This document shows, in pieces, positions 17,959 to 25,931 of a DNA stretch of 64,000 nt. The notes beneath the pieces were generated by a model, which was not told the DNA's origin, made no database searches, and worked only from the letters and a program-made list of their open reading frames with translations. The stretch comes from an uncultured Poribacteria bacterium (lineage in GTDB: Bacteria > Poribacteria > WGA-4E > WGA-3G): the NCBI GenBank assembly GCA_958296135.1, contig CATQHZ010000001.1, positions 3,348,001 to 3,412,000 on the forward strand, written 5' to 3'. The stretch's first letter is position 1. Every line of letters begins with the position of its first letter. The translations under genes and the position numbers were made by a program.

Positions 17959-17977
17959 AGGGACAGGCCCTGTCCCT
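17959..17977. repeat. Palindromic repeat between lolC and lolD
   Basis: AGGGACAG-GCC-CTGTCCCT is a perfect 8-bp stem with a 3-base loop, followed by ACC. It is the clearest copy of the 'GGGACAGGCCCTGTCC' repeat type in the window. Confidence 0.85.
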
Positions 17978-17991
17978 ACCAGAAGAGCAAA

Positions 17992-19452
17992 TTATTCGTG
18001 TTGCAACGCCTCAACCGGATTCAGATTCGCCGCCTGCCATGCCGGGTAGAGCGTTGCCAGCCAGCAAATCAGGAACGATAGCGCGTTGATGAAACCGACA
18101 AAGAACCAATTCACCTTTATCGGCAACTGATTCATCTGATAAATTTGGCTGAGCCCTAACTCCACCAGTGAAATCGGCTTGACGAAACAATAAAGCCCAA
18201 ACCCTATTGAAACGAGCCAGAAGAGCCATAACGCCATTTTAAAACCGCCCGGTCTCGGTGTAATCCGCCGCAACGCAATCAGCACTTGTAACAAAACAGG
18301 CATAGCGACGATGAGGGCCCACCACGGGGACGGCCGAAGACTGTTGGAACTGAGGAGCCAACAGAGCGTGAGTCCCAATCCTGTGCCGAGCAGTGTGCCA
18401 AGTATTCCGATAACGCTTCCCTGAATCATGAAGATGCCCATAATGCTCCCACGTGAGGCACCGAGCGTGCGGAACGTGCCAACGTCCCTCGTCTTCTCCA
18501 TGACAGTCATAATGAGCGTGCTTGCGATGTTAAAAGCCGCCACTAAAATAATGAGTGCTTCAATGACGACTGTGAGCGTCTTCTCTAACCGCAGTGCGGC
18601 GAAGAGGGGCGCGTGCACCTCCATCCACGTTCGCGCTATCGGGAGTCCCTCTAAAACAGAAAATTGCACCGTGTCCGTAATCCGTGGTGCCGCCTGAGGT
18701 GCCACTTCCGCGTCACGTAGCCGGACAAAGATGGCGTTGACACGATTGGCTCTGTTATACAATTTCTGCGCCGCCGCGATGTGAATAAACCCAAAGCTGT
18801 TGTCGTAAACCGCCAATTCCGATTCATACAACCCGATGACGACGAAGTTGGAGAGATCTGGGATGAACGTATCTGGGTTTATCGGATGTTCCTGAAGTTC
18901 CACGACGAGCCGCAAGATATCGCCTTTGACGATACCGAGCCGGTCTGCCAGGCGCGCGCCGAGCACGATGCCGCCGGTTACCGTATTATCGCTCAAGCGT
19001 TCTGCCTTTGCAATGAGAGGCGAATTCTGGAAGTCAACGGAGCCTGCCACAAATCGTGAGAAGCCTGTCACTATGTCTTCTTTCGCCGGTTCAATGCCTT
19101 TGATGTGAATCACGTCCTGAATTCTTTTGCTATGTTCAGGAAAAACGGCGACTTGTGAGTAAACCACCGGGGATGCGGCGACGACTTCGTCAAGTGCCTC
19201 AATTTGTGCAATGCGTTGTGTGTACCCTCCAAAAAAATCGCTACCGTGTAGCATCAACACGACGTGTGCCTCATTCGCGAGGAAGCGTTCCTTGAGGCCG
19301 TGCTCAACGCCGTTTAGAACGGCAATCGCCAGAATCACGGTTGCCACACCGAGCGCGACACCGCCGATCGAGATGATACTGATGAGCGAGATAAAGGACT
19401 GCTTTCGCCGCGAACGAAGGTATCGCGAGGCGACAAACCATTCAAATTTCAT
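17992..19452 (-). CDS. lolC: Lipoprotein-releasing ABC transporter permease (LolC/LolE type)
   Basis: A 486-residue FtsX-type permease. The N-terminus FVASRYLRSRRKQSFISLISIISIGGVALGV is the LolC/E hallmark, followed by a helix, a large periplasmic domain (about residues 50-285), and the core helices IIVAAFNIASTLIMTVMEK and MIQGSVIGILGTLLGTGLGL. The C-terminal helix ends in the canonical LYPAWQAANLNPVEALQ. It is about 70 residues longer than E. coli LolC, because two extra hydrophobic segments (about 370-430, WALIVAMPVLLQV and MALWLFWLVSIGFGLYC) are inserted before the last helix. Only one permease gene is present, so it may act as a homodimer with LolD. Confidence 0.92.
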   Translation of the reverse strand: MKFEWFVASRYLRSRRKQSFISLISIISIGGVALGVATVILAIAVLNGVEHGLKERFLANEAHVVLMLHGSDFFGGYTQRIAQIEALDEVVAASPVVYSQVAVFPEHSKRIQDVIHIKGIEPAKEDIVTGFSRFVAGSVDFQNSPLIAKAERLSDNTVTGGIVLGARLADRLGIVKGDILRLVVELQEHPINPDTFIPDLSNFVVIGLYESELAVYDNSFGFIHIAAAQKLYNRANRVNAIFVRLRDAEVAPQAAPRITDTVQFSVLEGLPIARTWMEVHAPLFAALRLEKTLTVVIEALIILVAAFNIASTLIMTVMEKTRDVGTFRTLGASRGSIMGIFMIQGSVIGILGTLLGTGLGLTLCWLLSSNSLRPSPWWALIVAMPVLLQVLIALRRITPRPGGFKMALWLFWLVSIGFGLYCFVKPISLVELGLSQIYQMNQLPIKVNWFFVGFINALSFLICWLATLYPAWQAANLNPVEALQHE

Positions 19453-19463
19453 ATTTTTTGGCG

Positions 19464-20261
19464 TTATCCCTCGATTTCCGCCCGGAGTCGCTCGAGTTCT
19501 GCTAAAGCCTGTTCAAGTTGGGCTTCGGCATCTTTGCGTGCGCGTGCCTCTTGCTGGGCTTGTGCCTCGGCATCTTTGCGTGCGCGTGCCTCTTGCTGGG
19601 CTTGTGCCTCGGCATCTTTGGCGCGCCCAAGGGCATCTTCGGCGAGATTCACGGCTTCTACCGCACGCGCCTCTGCTTCTAGCGCGCGTTCACTTGGCGG
19701 CTGCAACCACCGCCGCGCCCGAGCATCGTAAAAGCGCAAACCTTCGGGACGCTCACCCAATTCCAACCCCAGAACCGCGGACTTCAACCGGCCATCCACA
19801 AACGGTATCTCTTCATACGTATCGCCGACGAGCCGATACCCGATGAGCGGATGCTCAACGACACCATACGGAATGTAGAGATAATATTCTTGCACGCCGA
19901 GAAGAGACGCGTAAATCGCCTTCTTCCTACCCTGGTCCTGCCGATAGGTGCCGAGGCTGCCTACCTCCAACACAAAAGCCGGTGCGCGCCGTTCTTGCTC
20001 AATAACATAGAATCGCCGCTGTTTTTTCGAGACACCGTGAACGACGAAGACATCCGGCGCGACCATCTTCATTTTGACACCATCTCGGTAGTAGACGAAA
20101 AGATTGCCCGAGACATAGACATTCGGCGCGGCCGAGAAGTGCTCTTTAAGCGTCTCAATGCAATCCACCATTAAGTCGCGATGCAAGTCAGTTTCAGCCA
20201 TAGGCTTCCCATCCGATTCCGGATAGTCAAGGGTGGGTGCAGACTGGATTTTTCGCTGCAT
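19464..20261 (-). CDS. Uma2 family endonuclease with repetitive coiled-coil tail
   Basis: This 265-residue protein has an N-terminal Uma2/DUF820 domain, a PD-(D/E)XK-like nuclease fold. VAPDVFVVHG supplies the Asp, FVLEVGSLGTYRQDQGRKKAIYASLLGVQEYYLY supplies the acidic and Lys residues, split here for clarity as FVLEVGS, then RQDQGRKKAIYASLLG. After about residue 180 comes a charged Ala/Glu/Gln/Arg helix made of 14-residue repeats (AEAQAQQEARARKD). The start ATG 20261 has an AGGAGGGG site. Uma2 genes are numerous in cyanobacteria and Poribacteria; their function is not established. Confidence 0.85.
   Translation of the reverse strand: MQRKIQSAPTLDYPESDGKPMAETDLHRDLMVDCIETLKEHFSAAPNVYVSGNLFVYYRDGVKMKMVAPDVFVVHGVSKKQRRFYVIEQERRAPAFVLEVGSLGTYRQDQGRKKAIYASLLGVQEYYLYIPYGVVEHPLIGYRLVGDTYEEIPFVDGRLKSAVLGLELGERPEGLRFYDARARRWLQPPSERALEAEARAVEAVNLAEDALGRAKDAEAQAQQEARARKDAEAQAQQEARARKDAEAQLEQALAELERLRAEIEG
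19524..19623. repeat. 42-bp tandem repeat inside the Uma2 gene
   Basis: A 42-base unit containing GCATCTTTGCGTGCGCGTGC is repeated about 2.4 times with near identity. It encodes the 14-residue AEAQAQQEARARKD repeat of the coiled-coil tail. Confidence 0.9.
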
Positions 20262-20300
20262 TATTTCCCCTCCTAGCATTGTTCTACGCGCTTCCGACGC

Positions 20301-20855
20301 TCACGGGCGCGCACAAACAAAATCACGTTTGAGTATACCATAGAGGATAGACGCTTCAAAAACGCCGCACCGTTTGACCTCTCTCGGAGAGTCCCTCTCA
20401 TAACGCATCCCTATCTTCTGCATCACGCGTCCAGAAGCAGGATTCCGTTTGAAGTGGTAAGCGTAAATCCGATTGAGACAGAGCTCTTGAAACCCGTATG
20501 CGAGTATAGCACGCGCCGCTTCGGTGCAATAACCACGGTTCCAATAAGGTTTTCCTACCCAATAGCCGAGTTCGCCGGTTCCGGGAGCGTCCTTAATCCC
20601 AAGTCCAATCGCGCCAATTAGAGTTCCCTCCTGTCGGCGTGTTATCGCGAAAGTTGCGCCTGCGCCCTTTTCAAACTGCTCGTGGCAGGAACTAATCCAC
20701 TCTTCTGCCACACCATCTTCGTAAGGGTGCGGCATGCTACACGTCATATCGGCGATGTCACGTTCCCCGGCGAGGCGTTGCACATCCGCCGCGTCCGCAA
20801 GCGTCAACGGACGTAGTGTGAGTCTATCGGTGTGGCGTGTCGGTTGCGTTTTCAT
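20301..20855 (-). CDS. GNAT family N-acetyltransferase (RimJ/RimL type)
   Basis: A 184-residue acetyltransferase with the RimJ/RimL layout: TDRLTLRPLTLADAADVQRL at the N-terminus, GELGYWVGKPYWNRGYCTEAA (the acetyl-CoA-binding P-loop region, quoted in part) and NRIYAYHFKRNPASGRVMQKIGM near residue 150. Such enzymes acetylate protein N-termini or small amines. It starts directly at the base after the lysS stop, so it is very likely co-translated with lysS. The substrate is unknown. Confidence 0.88.
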   Translation of the reverse strand: MKTQPTRHTDRLTLRPLTLADAADVQRLAGERDIADMTCSMPHPYEDGVAEEWISSCHEQFEKGAGATFAITRRQEGTLIGAIGLGIKDAPGTGELGYWVGKPYWNRGYCTEAARAILAYGFQELCLNRIYAYHFKRNPASGRVMQKIGMRYERDSPREVKRCGVFEASILYGILKRDFVCARP

Positions 20856-22331
20856 TTAACTCTCCGGTCGCATCTGTGGAAACAGAATGACATCCCGAAT
20901 GGAGTATTGGTTTGTGAGCAACATCGTGAGCCGGTCAATCCCGATGCCGAGGCCGCCGGTGGGTGGCATACCGTATTCCAAAGCGCGGAGGTAATCTTCG
21001 TCCAACATGAACGCCTCTTCGTCGCCATTCTCTAACCGATTTGCCTGCTCAATGAAGCGTTGACGCTGATCGACCGGGTCATTTAGTTCGCTAAAGGCGT
21101 TGCCAACTTCCATGCCACTGATGAAAAATTCAAAGCGTTCCACGAATGCGGGATTATCGGGCTTTTTCTTCGCGAACGGAGATACCTCAATCGGGTAATC
21201 GGTGATGAACGTCGGCTGAATCAGTTTCGGTTCGACGAACGCGTCGAAGAGCTCGGCAATGATTTCCCCCTTGGATTCATCACCGGCCAAAGCAACCCCG
21301 GCGTTGACAGCCTCCGAGTAAAGTGCATCGGCGGACAGCGCCCCCGGGTCGAGGTTTTCGCTATGCTCCCGAATAGACTCTATCATAGTGAGTCTGCGCC
21401 AGGGCGGCGTGAAATCGATTTCATGCTCCTGATAGGGAATTTTGGTTGTGCCGTGGATGCGCGCCACCGTATTCGCGATGAGTGTCTCTGTCAACGCCAT
21501 TATCTGGCGATAGTCGGCGTAAGCCTGATAGAGTTCCAGCATTGTAAATTCAGGGTTGTGGTCCCTGTCCATGCCTTCATTTCGGAAGTCGCGCGAGAAT
21601 TCGTAAACCCTGTCAAACCCGCCGACGATGAGCCTTTTGAGATAGAGCTCGTTTGCGATGCGCAAATAGAGGGACTGCGCCAGCGTATGGTGATACGTCG
21701 TGAAAGGGCGCGCGCTTGCGCCACCGTAGATAGGTTGGAGCACCGGTGTCTCCACTTCAATAAAATTTTGCGCGTTGAGCATGTCCCGAATCGCTTGGAC
21801 AATTTGTGTCCGCTTGATAAAGACGTTCTTTACCTCCGGGTTCATGATGAGATCGGCGTAACGTTGCCGATAGCGCGTCTGTTTGTCTTGCAAACCGTGC
21901 CATTTTTCGGGTAGGGGCCGGAGCGATTTGGAGAGCAGCTGCACCGCGTCAACGAGGACGGTGAGTTCCCCGGTGCGCGTCCGGAAAACCACGCCCTCAA
22001 CCCCGATGATGTCGCCGACATCAAAGCGTCGATAAATCAGATAAGGTTCCGCGCCGACTTTGTCGCGGCGGACGTAAATCTGGATGCGCCCCTCGCTGTC
22101 TTGTAGGTGCGCGAAGCTGCTTTTGCCGTGGTCGCGCTTCGTCATGATGCGGCCGGCGAGTCGGATGCGTTGCGTTTCGTCAGGTGTCTCTTGCGTCTCG
22201 GCGAAGTCTCGGTGAACCACCGATGTGGTGTGCGTCGGTTCGTATTTATGCGGATACGGCTCCACGCCGAATTCGCGAATCTCGTGCAATTTGTCGCGCC
22301 GCTGCTGAATTAGAGCCTTTGTTTCTTCCAA
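20856..22331 (-). CDS. lysS: Lysine--tRNA ligase, class II
   Basis: A 491-residue class II lysyl-tRNA synthetase. It has the N-terminal OB-fold anticodon-binding domain (residues about 55-150, RLAGRIMTKRDHGKSSFAHL), motif 2 FRNEGMDRDHNPEFTMLELY and motif 3 GIGIDRLTMLLTNQYSIRDV near the C-terminus. Translation appears to start at a TTG (22331) preceded by AAAGGAGG at about 10 bases. A consensus promoter lies at 22364-22392. The GNAT gene follows without a gap. Confidence 0.96.
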   Translation of the reverse strand: MEETKALIQQRRDKLHEIREFGVEPYPHKYEPTHTTSVVHRDFAETQETPDETQRIRLAGRIMTKRDHGKSSFAHLQDSEGRIQIYVRRDKVGAEPYLIYRRFDVGDIIGVEGVVFRTRTGELTVLVDAVQLLSKSLRPLPEKWHGLQDKQTRYRQRYADLIMNPEVKNVFIKRTQIVQAIRDMLNAQNFIEVETPVLQPIYGGASARPFTTYHHTLAQSLYLRIANELYLKRLIVGGFDRVYEFSRDFRNEGMDRDHNPEFTMLELYQAYADYRQIMALTETLIANTVARIHGTTKIPYQEHEIDFTPPWRRLTMIESIREHSENLDPGALSADALYSEAVNAGVALAGDESKGEIIAELFDAFVEPKLIQPTFITDYPIEVSPFAKKKPDNPAFVERFEFFISGMEVGNAFSELNDPVDQRQRFIEQANRLENGDEEAFMLDEDYLRALEYGMPPTGGLGIGIDRLTMLLTNQYSIRDVILFPQMRPES

Positions 22332-22363
22332 CGGTTCTTCCTCCTTTCCTTTTGGCTGTTTTA

Positions 22364-22392
22364 ATTATACCTTAATTTTCGTGATAAGTCAA
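22364..22392 (-). promoter_or_regulatory. Sigma70-type promoter for lysS
   Basis: On the minus strand TTGACT (22392-22387), a 17-base spacer and a perfect TATAAT (22369-22364) lie 33 bases upstream of the lysS start codon. Confidence 0.8.
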
Positions 22393-22501
22393 CCGAAAAA
22401 TTTGCGATGTCTGTTTTCACGGGCTGCGAGCGGTTTTTGGTTCTTCACGGCACGGCGAGGAACAGGTTTCCCTCGCCCTACGGTTCATCAAGGTTTTTCG
22501 G

Positions 22502-23606
22502 CTATTTCCGCTGTGCCTTCAACTTTAGGTACCCCTCAATGAAGGCATCTAATGCGCCATCCAACACCGCGTCAACATTGCCAGTCTCGATGTTTGTGCG
22601 CACATCCTTGACCCGCTGGTAGGGATGCAGGACATAGGAGCGGATCTGGCTGCCGAAGTTAATATCGGGACGTTCGCTGCGCTGTTTGGCGAGTTCTGCA
22701 TCGCGTTCTTCGCGATACCGTTCATAGAGCCGCGAACGTAACAACTTCATCGCAATCTCCCGGTTCTTATGCTGTGAACGTTCATTTTGGCACTGCACGA
22801 TAATCCCGGTAGGCTTGTGCATAATCCGAACGGCGGAATCGGTGACGTTGACGTGCTGTCCGCCTGCGCCGCTCGCGCGGTAGCAATCGATGCGAAGCTC
22901 TTCGGCTTGGATGTCCACCGCCACCGTGTCATCAATCTCGGGCGTAACGTCAATCGCGGCGAAGGAGGTATGCCGGCGGTTGTTAAAATCAAACGGTGAT
23001 AGCCGCACGAGCCGGTGGACTCCCGCTTCGGCTTGTAGATATCCGTAGGCGGCTGCGCCCGCAACGAGAATAGTCGCGCCTTTAATGCCCGCCTCATCGT
23101 CCGTCGTCACATCGACGATTTCGGTTTTATAGCCACGCCTGTCGCACCACCGGAGATACATCCGCATAAGCATCTCAGCCCAATCTTGCGCGTCAATCCC
23201 GCCGGCCCCGGAGTGGATACTGAGAATGGCGTTATTTTCGTCAAACTCGCCGGTGAGCAGTAAACGGAGTTCCATTTTCTCCAAACGGTTCGTCGCCGCC
23301 GCCAAGCCGCTGGAGAGTTCGGCGTGTAAGGTGGTATCGTCTTCCTCAATGGCGAGTTCCAGCCAGGACGCTAATTCCTCAATCTCGCTGTTCAGTTTTT
23401 CATAGTCGGCGATTTCCTCTCGGAGGAAGGCGATGCGCTTGTTCACCTTTTGGACGCGTTGCGGGTTCTTCCAAAAATCAGGCGCGAGCGCGTCGTCTTC
23501 TAACCCCGCCAATTCATTCTGTTTTTCAGCCAGGTCAAAGATACCCTCGGAGTTCAAGCAACCGGGTGCGCATTTCTTCGACCTGGGTTTTAAGTTCTAC
23601 AAGCAT
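22502..23606 (-). CDS. prfB: Peptide chain release factor 2 (programmed +1 frameshift)
   Basis: RF2 recognises UAA and UGA stop codons and triggers peptide release. The gene is read as 23 codons from ATG 23606 (MLVELKTQVEEMRTRLLELRGYL), here split as MLVELKTQVEEM plus RTRLLELRGYL. It then shifts +1 at CTT-TGA (23540-23535) into the long frame ending at 22502, giving about 367 residues. The SPF codon-recognition motif (RLSPFDFNN) and the catalytic GGQ (GAGGQHVNV) are intact. The gene begins one base after the lnt stop, so the two are co-translated. The frameshift gives the usual self-regulation by RF2 level. Confidence 0.96.
23535..23546 (-). promoter_or_regulatory. prfB: prfB programmed +1 frameshift site
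   Basis: On the minus strand the sequence GAGGGTATCTTTGAC contains a Shine-Dalgarno-like GAGGG, the slippery CTT and an in-frame TGA followed by C, a poor termination context. The spacing matches the well-known E. coli prfB site. Confidence 0.95.
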
Positions 23607-25286
23607 CTATTCTTTTCTCCCTTCGTAAATTTTCCATGCGAGCCATCCGATGCAGAGCATCGCGCAAAGGATCGGAAACCAATCGCCGTAGCGCGTATAA
23701 AGCGTCTGCCCGCCTGCTGCCGTATCCCCATGGGCGAGAGGCACACGCGCAACGAGAACCTCTTGCGTAGCGTTCGGCGTAATCAGCGGCGTTAGCGTCC
23801 TGCCGAATTTATCAACGACACCTGACACTCCGCCGTTCGCGCAGCGGAACACAGCAATGCGATTCTCCACCGCGCGGAAAGGTGCCATAGCGAAATGCTG
23901 TTCCGGGAACGCTGTCCCGACAAACCAAGCGTCATTCGTGAGGATGCCCATCACGCTCGCACCTTCCTTGACGAACTTGCGAAAGTGGTCTGGAAAAACA
24001 GACTCGAAGCAAATCGCAACGCCAATGTCAATTCCCTCGGTGCCGTTTCTTTTAACGTTTGACAGCGATAAAAGGTTTACTTTTTTTCCCGGCTCAAACG
24101 GTTCAAAGAGGATAAAGTTCGGGACAAAGTCAGGAATAAACCTTGCTAAAGGCACATATTCCCCGAAAGGAACGAGGTGCATTTTGTCATATTGCCCGAG
24201 TGCTTCCGCTTGCGGTGATAGCAAAAAGACGCTGTTGTAAAGTTTCTTTGATTCATCACGATGGGTTGTCCCGATAAGGAACGGAACCCCGGTCTCTCGC
24301 AGCAGCCGCCTAAACCTGCCGTGGGAGGCTGGCCACGCCCCTGTCACTACTTTCTCTCGCACCGCGGTTTCAGGCCACACAATGAGCTCGGGTGACACCG
24401 CGCTTGCTTGCTCTGTCAGCGTTATATAGCGGCGCAATATGGCCGGCACTTCATTACGGTTCCATTTCCGAAGTTGCGGAATGTTGCCGGGGACGAGCGC
24501 GACGTTTAAATCGTTTTGGCCTGGGGACGCGCTTTGTAAGCGCGCCTCCCCCAATTGCAGTTGCAAAATCCCGTAACCAAAGCAAGCGAAGGACAAGATG
24601 AGCGGCACTACCACTGCCGGTGCACGAAGTAACTTGAATAAATTGGCACGCTGAGGAACAGGCCCGCGCCCTACGTCATGAGATGCGTTGAAGATTAAAG
24701 TTGCGATACCGGCATTGAAAAGCACGATGACAAAACTCACGCCGTGCACACCGAATATGGAGACTATCTGTATCCCCGGCAGATTGTTCCACTGCGAATA
24801 GCCGATGCTTCCCCACGGAAACCCGGTTAACATCCAACTCCGCACCCACTCCAGTGCTGTCCAGATGCAGGCGGCCGCGATAGGAAATAGCACACTAGCG
24901 CTCCACGGCAACATGTGGACTAACGCGGCGCATACCCCGAAATAGAGCGCGGTATAGCCAACGAGGAGCAGGTACCCGAGCAAGGTCGCGTAGATGCTCG
25001 CATACGGATAGAGGAGCAAGATGGCAAGCAGCATCCCTGCGAAAAAGAGGAAACCCGTTAAGTAGCCGATACCGAAAGCGGACTTCCAACTCTTGGCATG
25101 CCTCAGCGCGACGAAGAGCGGCACCAGTGCAACCCAAGCAAGCGGAAAAAGGTTCGCATGTGGGAAGCTGCAAAACAGCAAAATCGCCGACAGTGTCGCG
25201 AGTATCCAGTGTTGGTAGCGTTTGACGAAATCTTTCGTAGGGTTACCCTCCACGAGAATTTTGGTATCCAACAGTGCGTGAATCAT
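23607..25286 (-). CDS. lnt: Apolipoprotein N-acyltransferase
   Basis: This 559-residue inner-membrane enzyme adds the third acyl chain to lipoproteins. It has about seven N-terminal helices (to residue ~230) and a C-terminal nitrilase-like domain with the Glu-Lys-Cys triad in VWPETAVREK, YDKMHLVPFGEYVP and VAICFESVFPDHF. Two segments are encoded by dispersed palindromic repeats: GRGPVPQRANLF near residue 208 and GEARLQSASPGQ near 250. The first 14 residues (MIHALLDTKILVEG) look foreign and resemble the start of a PIN-domain toxin. The ATG overlaps the upstream gene's stop (ATGA). Downstream prfB begins one base after the stop. Confidence 0.95.
   Translation of the reverse strand: MIHALLDTKILVEGNPTKDFVKRYQHWILATLSAILLFCSFPHANLFPLAWVALVPLFVALRHAKSWKSAFGIGYLTGFLFFAGMLLAILLLYPYASIYATLLGYLLLVGYTALYFGVCAALVHMLPWSASVLFPIAAACIWTALEWVRSWMLTGFPWGSIGYSQWNNLPGIQIVSIFGVHGVSFVIVLFNAGIATLIFNASHDVGRGPVPQRANLFKLLRAPAVVVPLILSFACFGYGILQLQLGEARLQSASPGQNDLNVALVPGNIPQLRKWNRNEVPAILRRYITLTEQASAVSPELIVWPETAVREKVVTGAWPASHGRFRRLLRETGVPFLIGTTHRDESKKLYNSVFLLSPQAEALGQYDKMHLVPFGEYVPLARFIPDFVPNFILFEPFEPGKKVNLLSLSNVKRNGTEGIDIGVAICFESVFPDHFRKFVKEGASVMGILTNDAWFVGTAFPEQHFAMAPFRAVENRIAVFRCANGGVSGVVDKFGRTLTPLITPNATQEVLVARVPLAHGDTAAGGQTLYTRYGDWFPILCAMLCIGWLAWKIYEGRKE
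24528..24545. repeat. Palindromic repeat inside lnt (ARLQSA type)
   Basis: On the coding strand GCGCGCTTACAAAGCGCG (7-bp stem CGCGCTT/AAGCGCG) encodes ARLQSA in frame. The identical 18 bases occur in frame in folC at 42406-42423. Confidence 0.9.
24653..24677. repeat. Second repeat inside lnt (GRGPVPQR type)
   Basis: GAGGAACAGGCCCGCGCCC followed by TACGTC is a diverged copy of the 'GGGACAGGCCCTCGTCCTACG' repeat. It is read in frame as VGRGPVPQ. Confidence 0.75.
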
Positions 25287-25519
25287 CCGTATTTTTTCAA
25301 CCGCTCCTCTTCAATAATTTTCTTGCATTCCTCGTCAGTCGGTGGCGGGGTATCCGTTCTCACAATCGCGCGTATCTCCTCCAGTGTCATCGTCTGCGGC
25401 GGTCTGGGAATCTGCGGCGGCACCACCGTTTCCAAAATTTGACGGGCAAGATCAATCCGCACGGCCGCATCCCATTGCCGCACGCGCTCAAGCACCTCGA
25501 AAATCTGCTCGGAATCCAT
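25283..25519 (-). CDS. Small antitoxin-like protein, copy 1
   Basis: A 78-residue protein starting MDSEQIFEVLERVRQWDAA and ending DEECKKIIEEERLKKYG. It is 75-80% identical to copy 2 at 25681-25917, so the two arose by a recent duplication. A Pro-rich centre (VVPPQIPRPPQTM) precedes 'LEEIRAIVRTDTPPPTDEE', and the C-terminal '..II.EERL.KYG' resembles small antitoxins that precede PIN-domain toxins. Its stop overlaps the lnt start by ATGA, a coupling typical of antitoxin-toxin pairs. I infer, but cannot prove, that lnt now occupies the former toxin position. Confidence 0.6.
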   Translation of the reverse strand: MDSEQIFEVLERVRQWDAAVRIDLARQILETVVPPQIPRPPQTMTLEEIRAIVRTDTPPPTDEECKKIIEEERLKKYG

Positions 25520-25538
25520 ACTCTGAAACTCCTTATCG

Positions 25539-25631
25539 TTATCGGGTTAATAGAAGGGACCTCATCAACAGGAAATCGTTCCTATCAGCAGTGATGAGAT
25601 AGGTTTTAACAACCTCCGCCTTGACGATACA
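25539..25631 (-). pseudogene. Possible PIN-domain toxin remnant
   Basis: Between the two antitoxin-like copies one minus-strand frame reads CIVKAEVVKTYLITADRNDF, then LLMRSLLLTR and a stop. The TYLITADRND segment resembles the C-terminal acidic motif of PIN nucleases (…YLvT.D.D). It has no start codon and lies just after copy 2, where a toxin would be expected. The fragment is short and could be chance. Confidence 0.35.
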
Positions 25632-25680
25632 TCATCGGAAACAACGGTTTCAAATAGGGTACCACGATGTGACAAAAAAG

Positions 25681-25917
25681 TCAACCGTATTTTTTCAACC
25701 GCTCCTCTTCAATGATTTTGTTGCATGCCTCATCGGTGGGCGGCGGAGTATCCGTTCTTAGCATCGCGTGAATCTCTTCCAGCGTCATAGTCTTCCGCGG
25801 TCTGGGAATCTGTGGCGGCACCACCGTCTCCAAGATTTGACAGGCGAGGTAAATTCTCACGTCCGCATCCCATTTCTGCACGCGCTCAAACCCCTCGACA
25901 ATTTGCTCGGAATCCAT
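25681..25917 (-). CDS. Small antitoxin-like protein, copy 2
   Basis: A 78-residue paralogue of copy 1 (MDSEQIVEGFERVQKWDAD ... DEACNKIIEEERLKKYG) with the same Pro-rich centre. It sits downstream of the DUF5916 gene on the same strand, 14 bases after its stop, so it may be read from that transcript. Downstream lies the putative PIN remnant rather than an intact toxin. The function is inferred only from this arrangement. Confidence 0.6.
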   Translation of the reverse strand: MDSEQIVEGFERVQKWDADVRIYLACQILETVVPPQIPRPRKTMTLEEIHAMLRTDTPPPTDEACNKIIEEERLKKYG

Positions 25918-25931
25918 GTTTTGAAACGCCT

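Noticed and set aside
19524-19623. CRISPR-like repeat
   Set aside because: It is a coding tandem repeat (14-residue unit) with no spacers.
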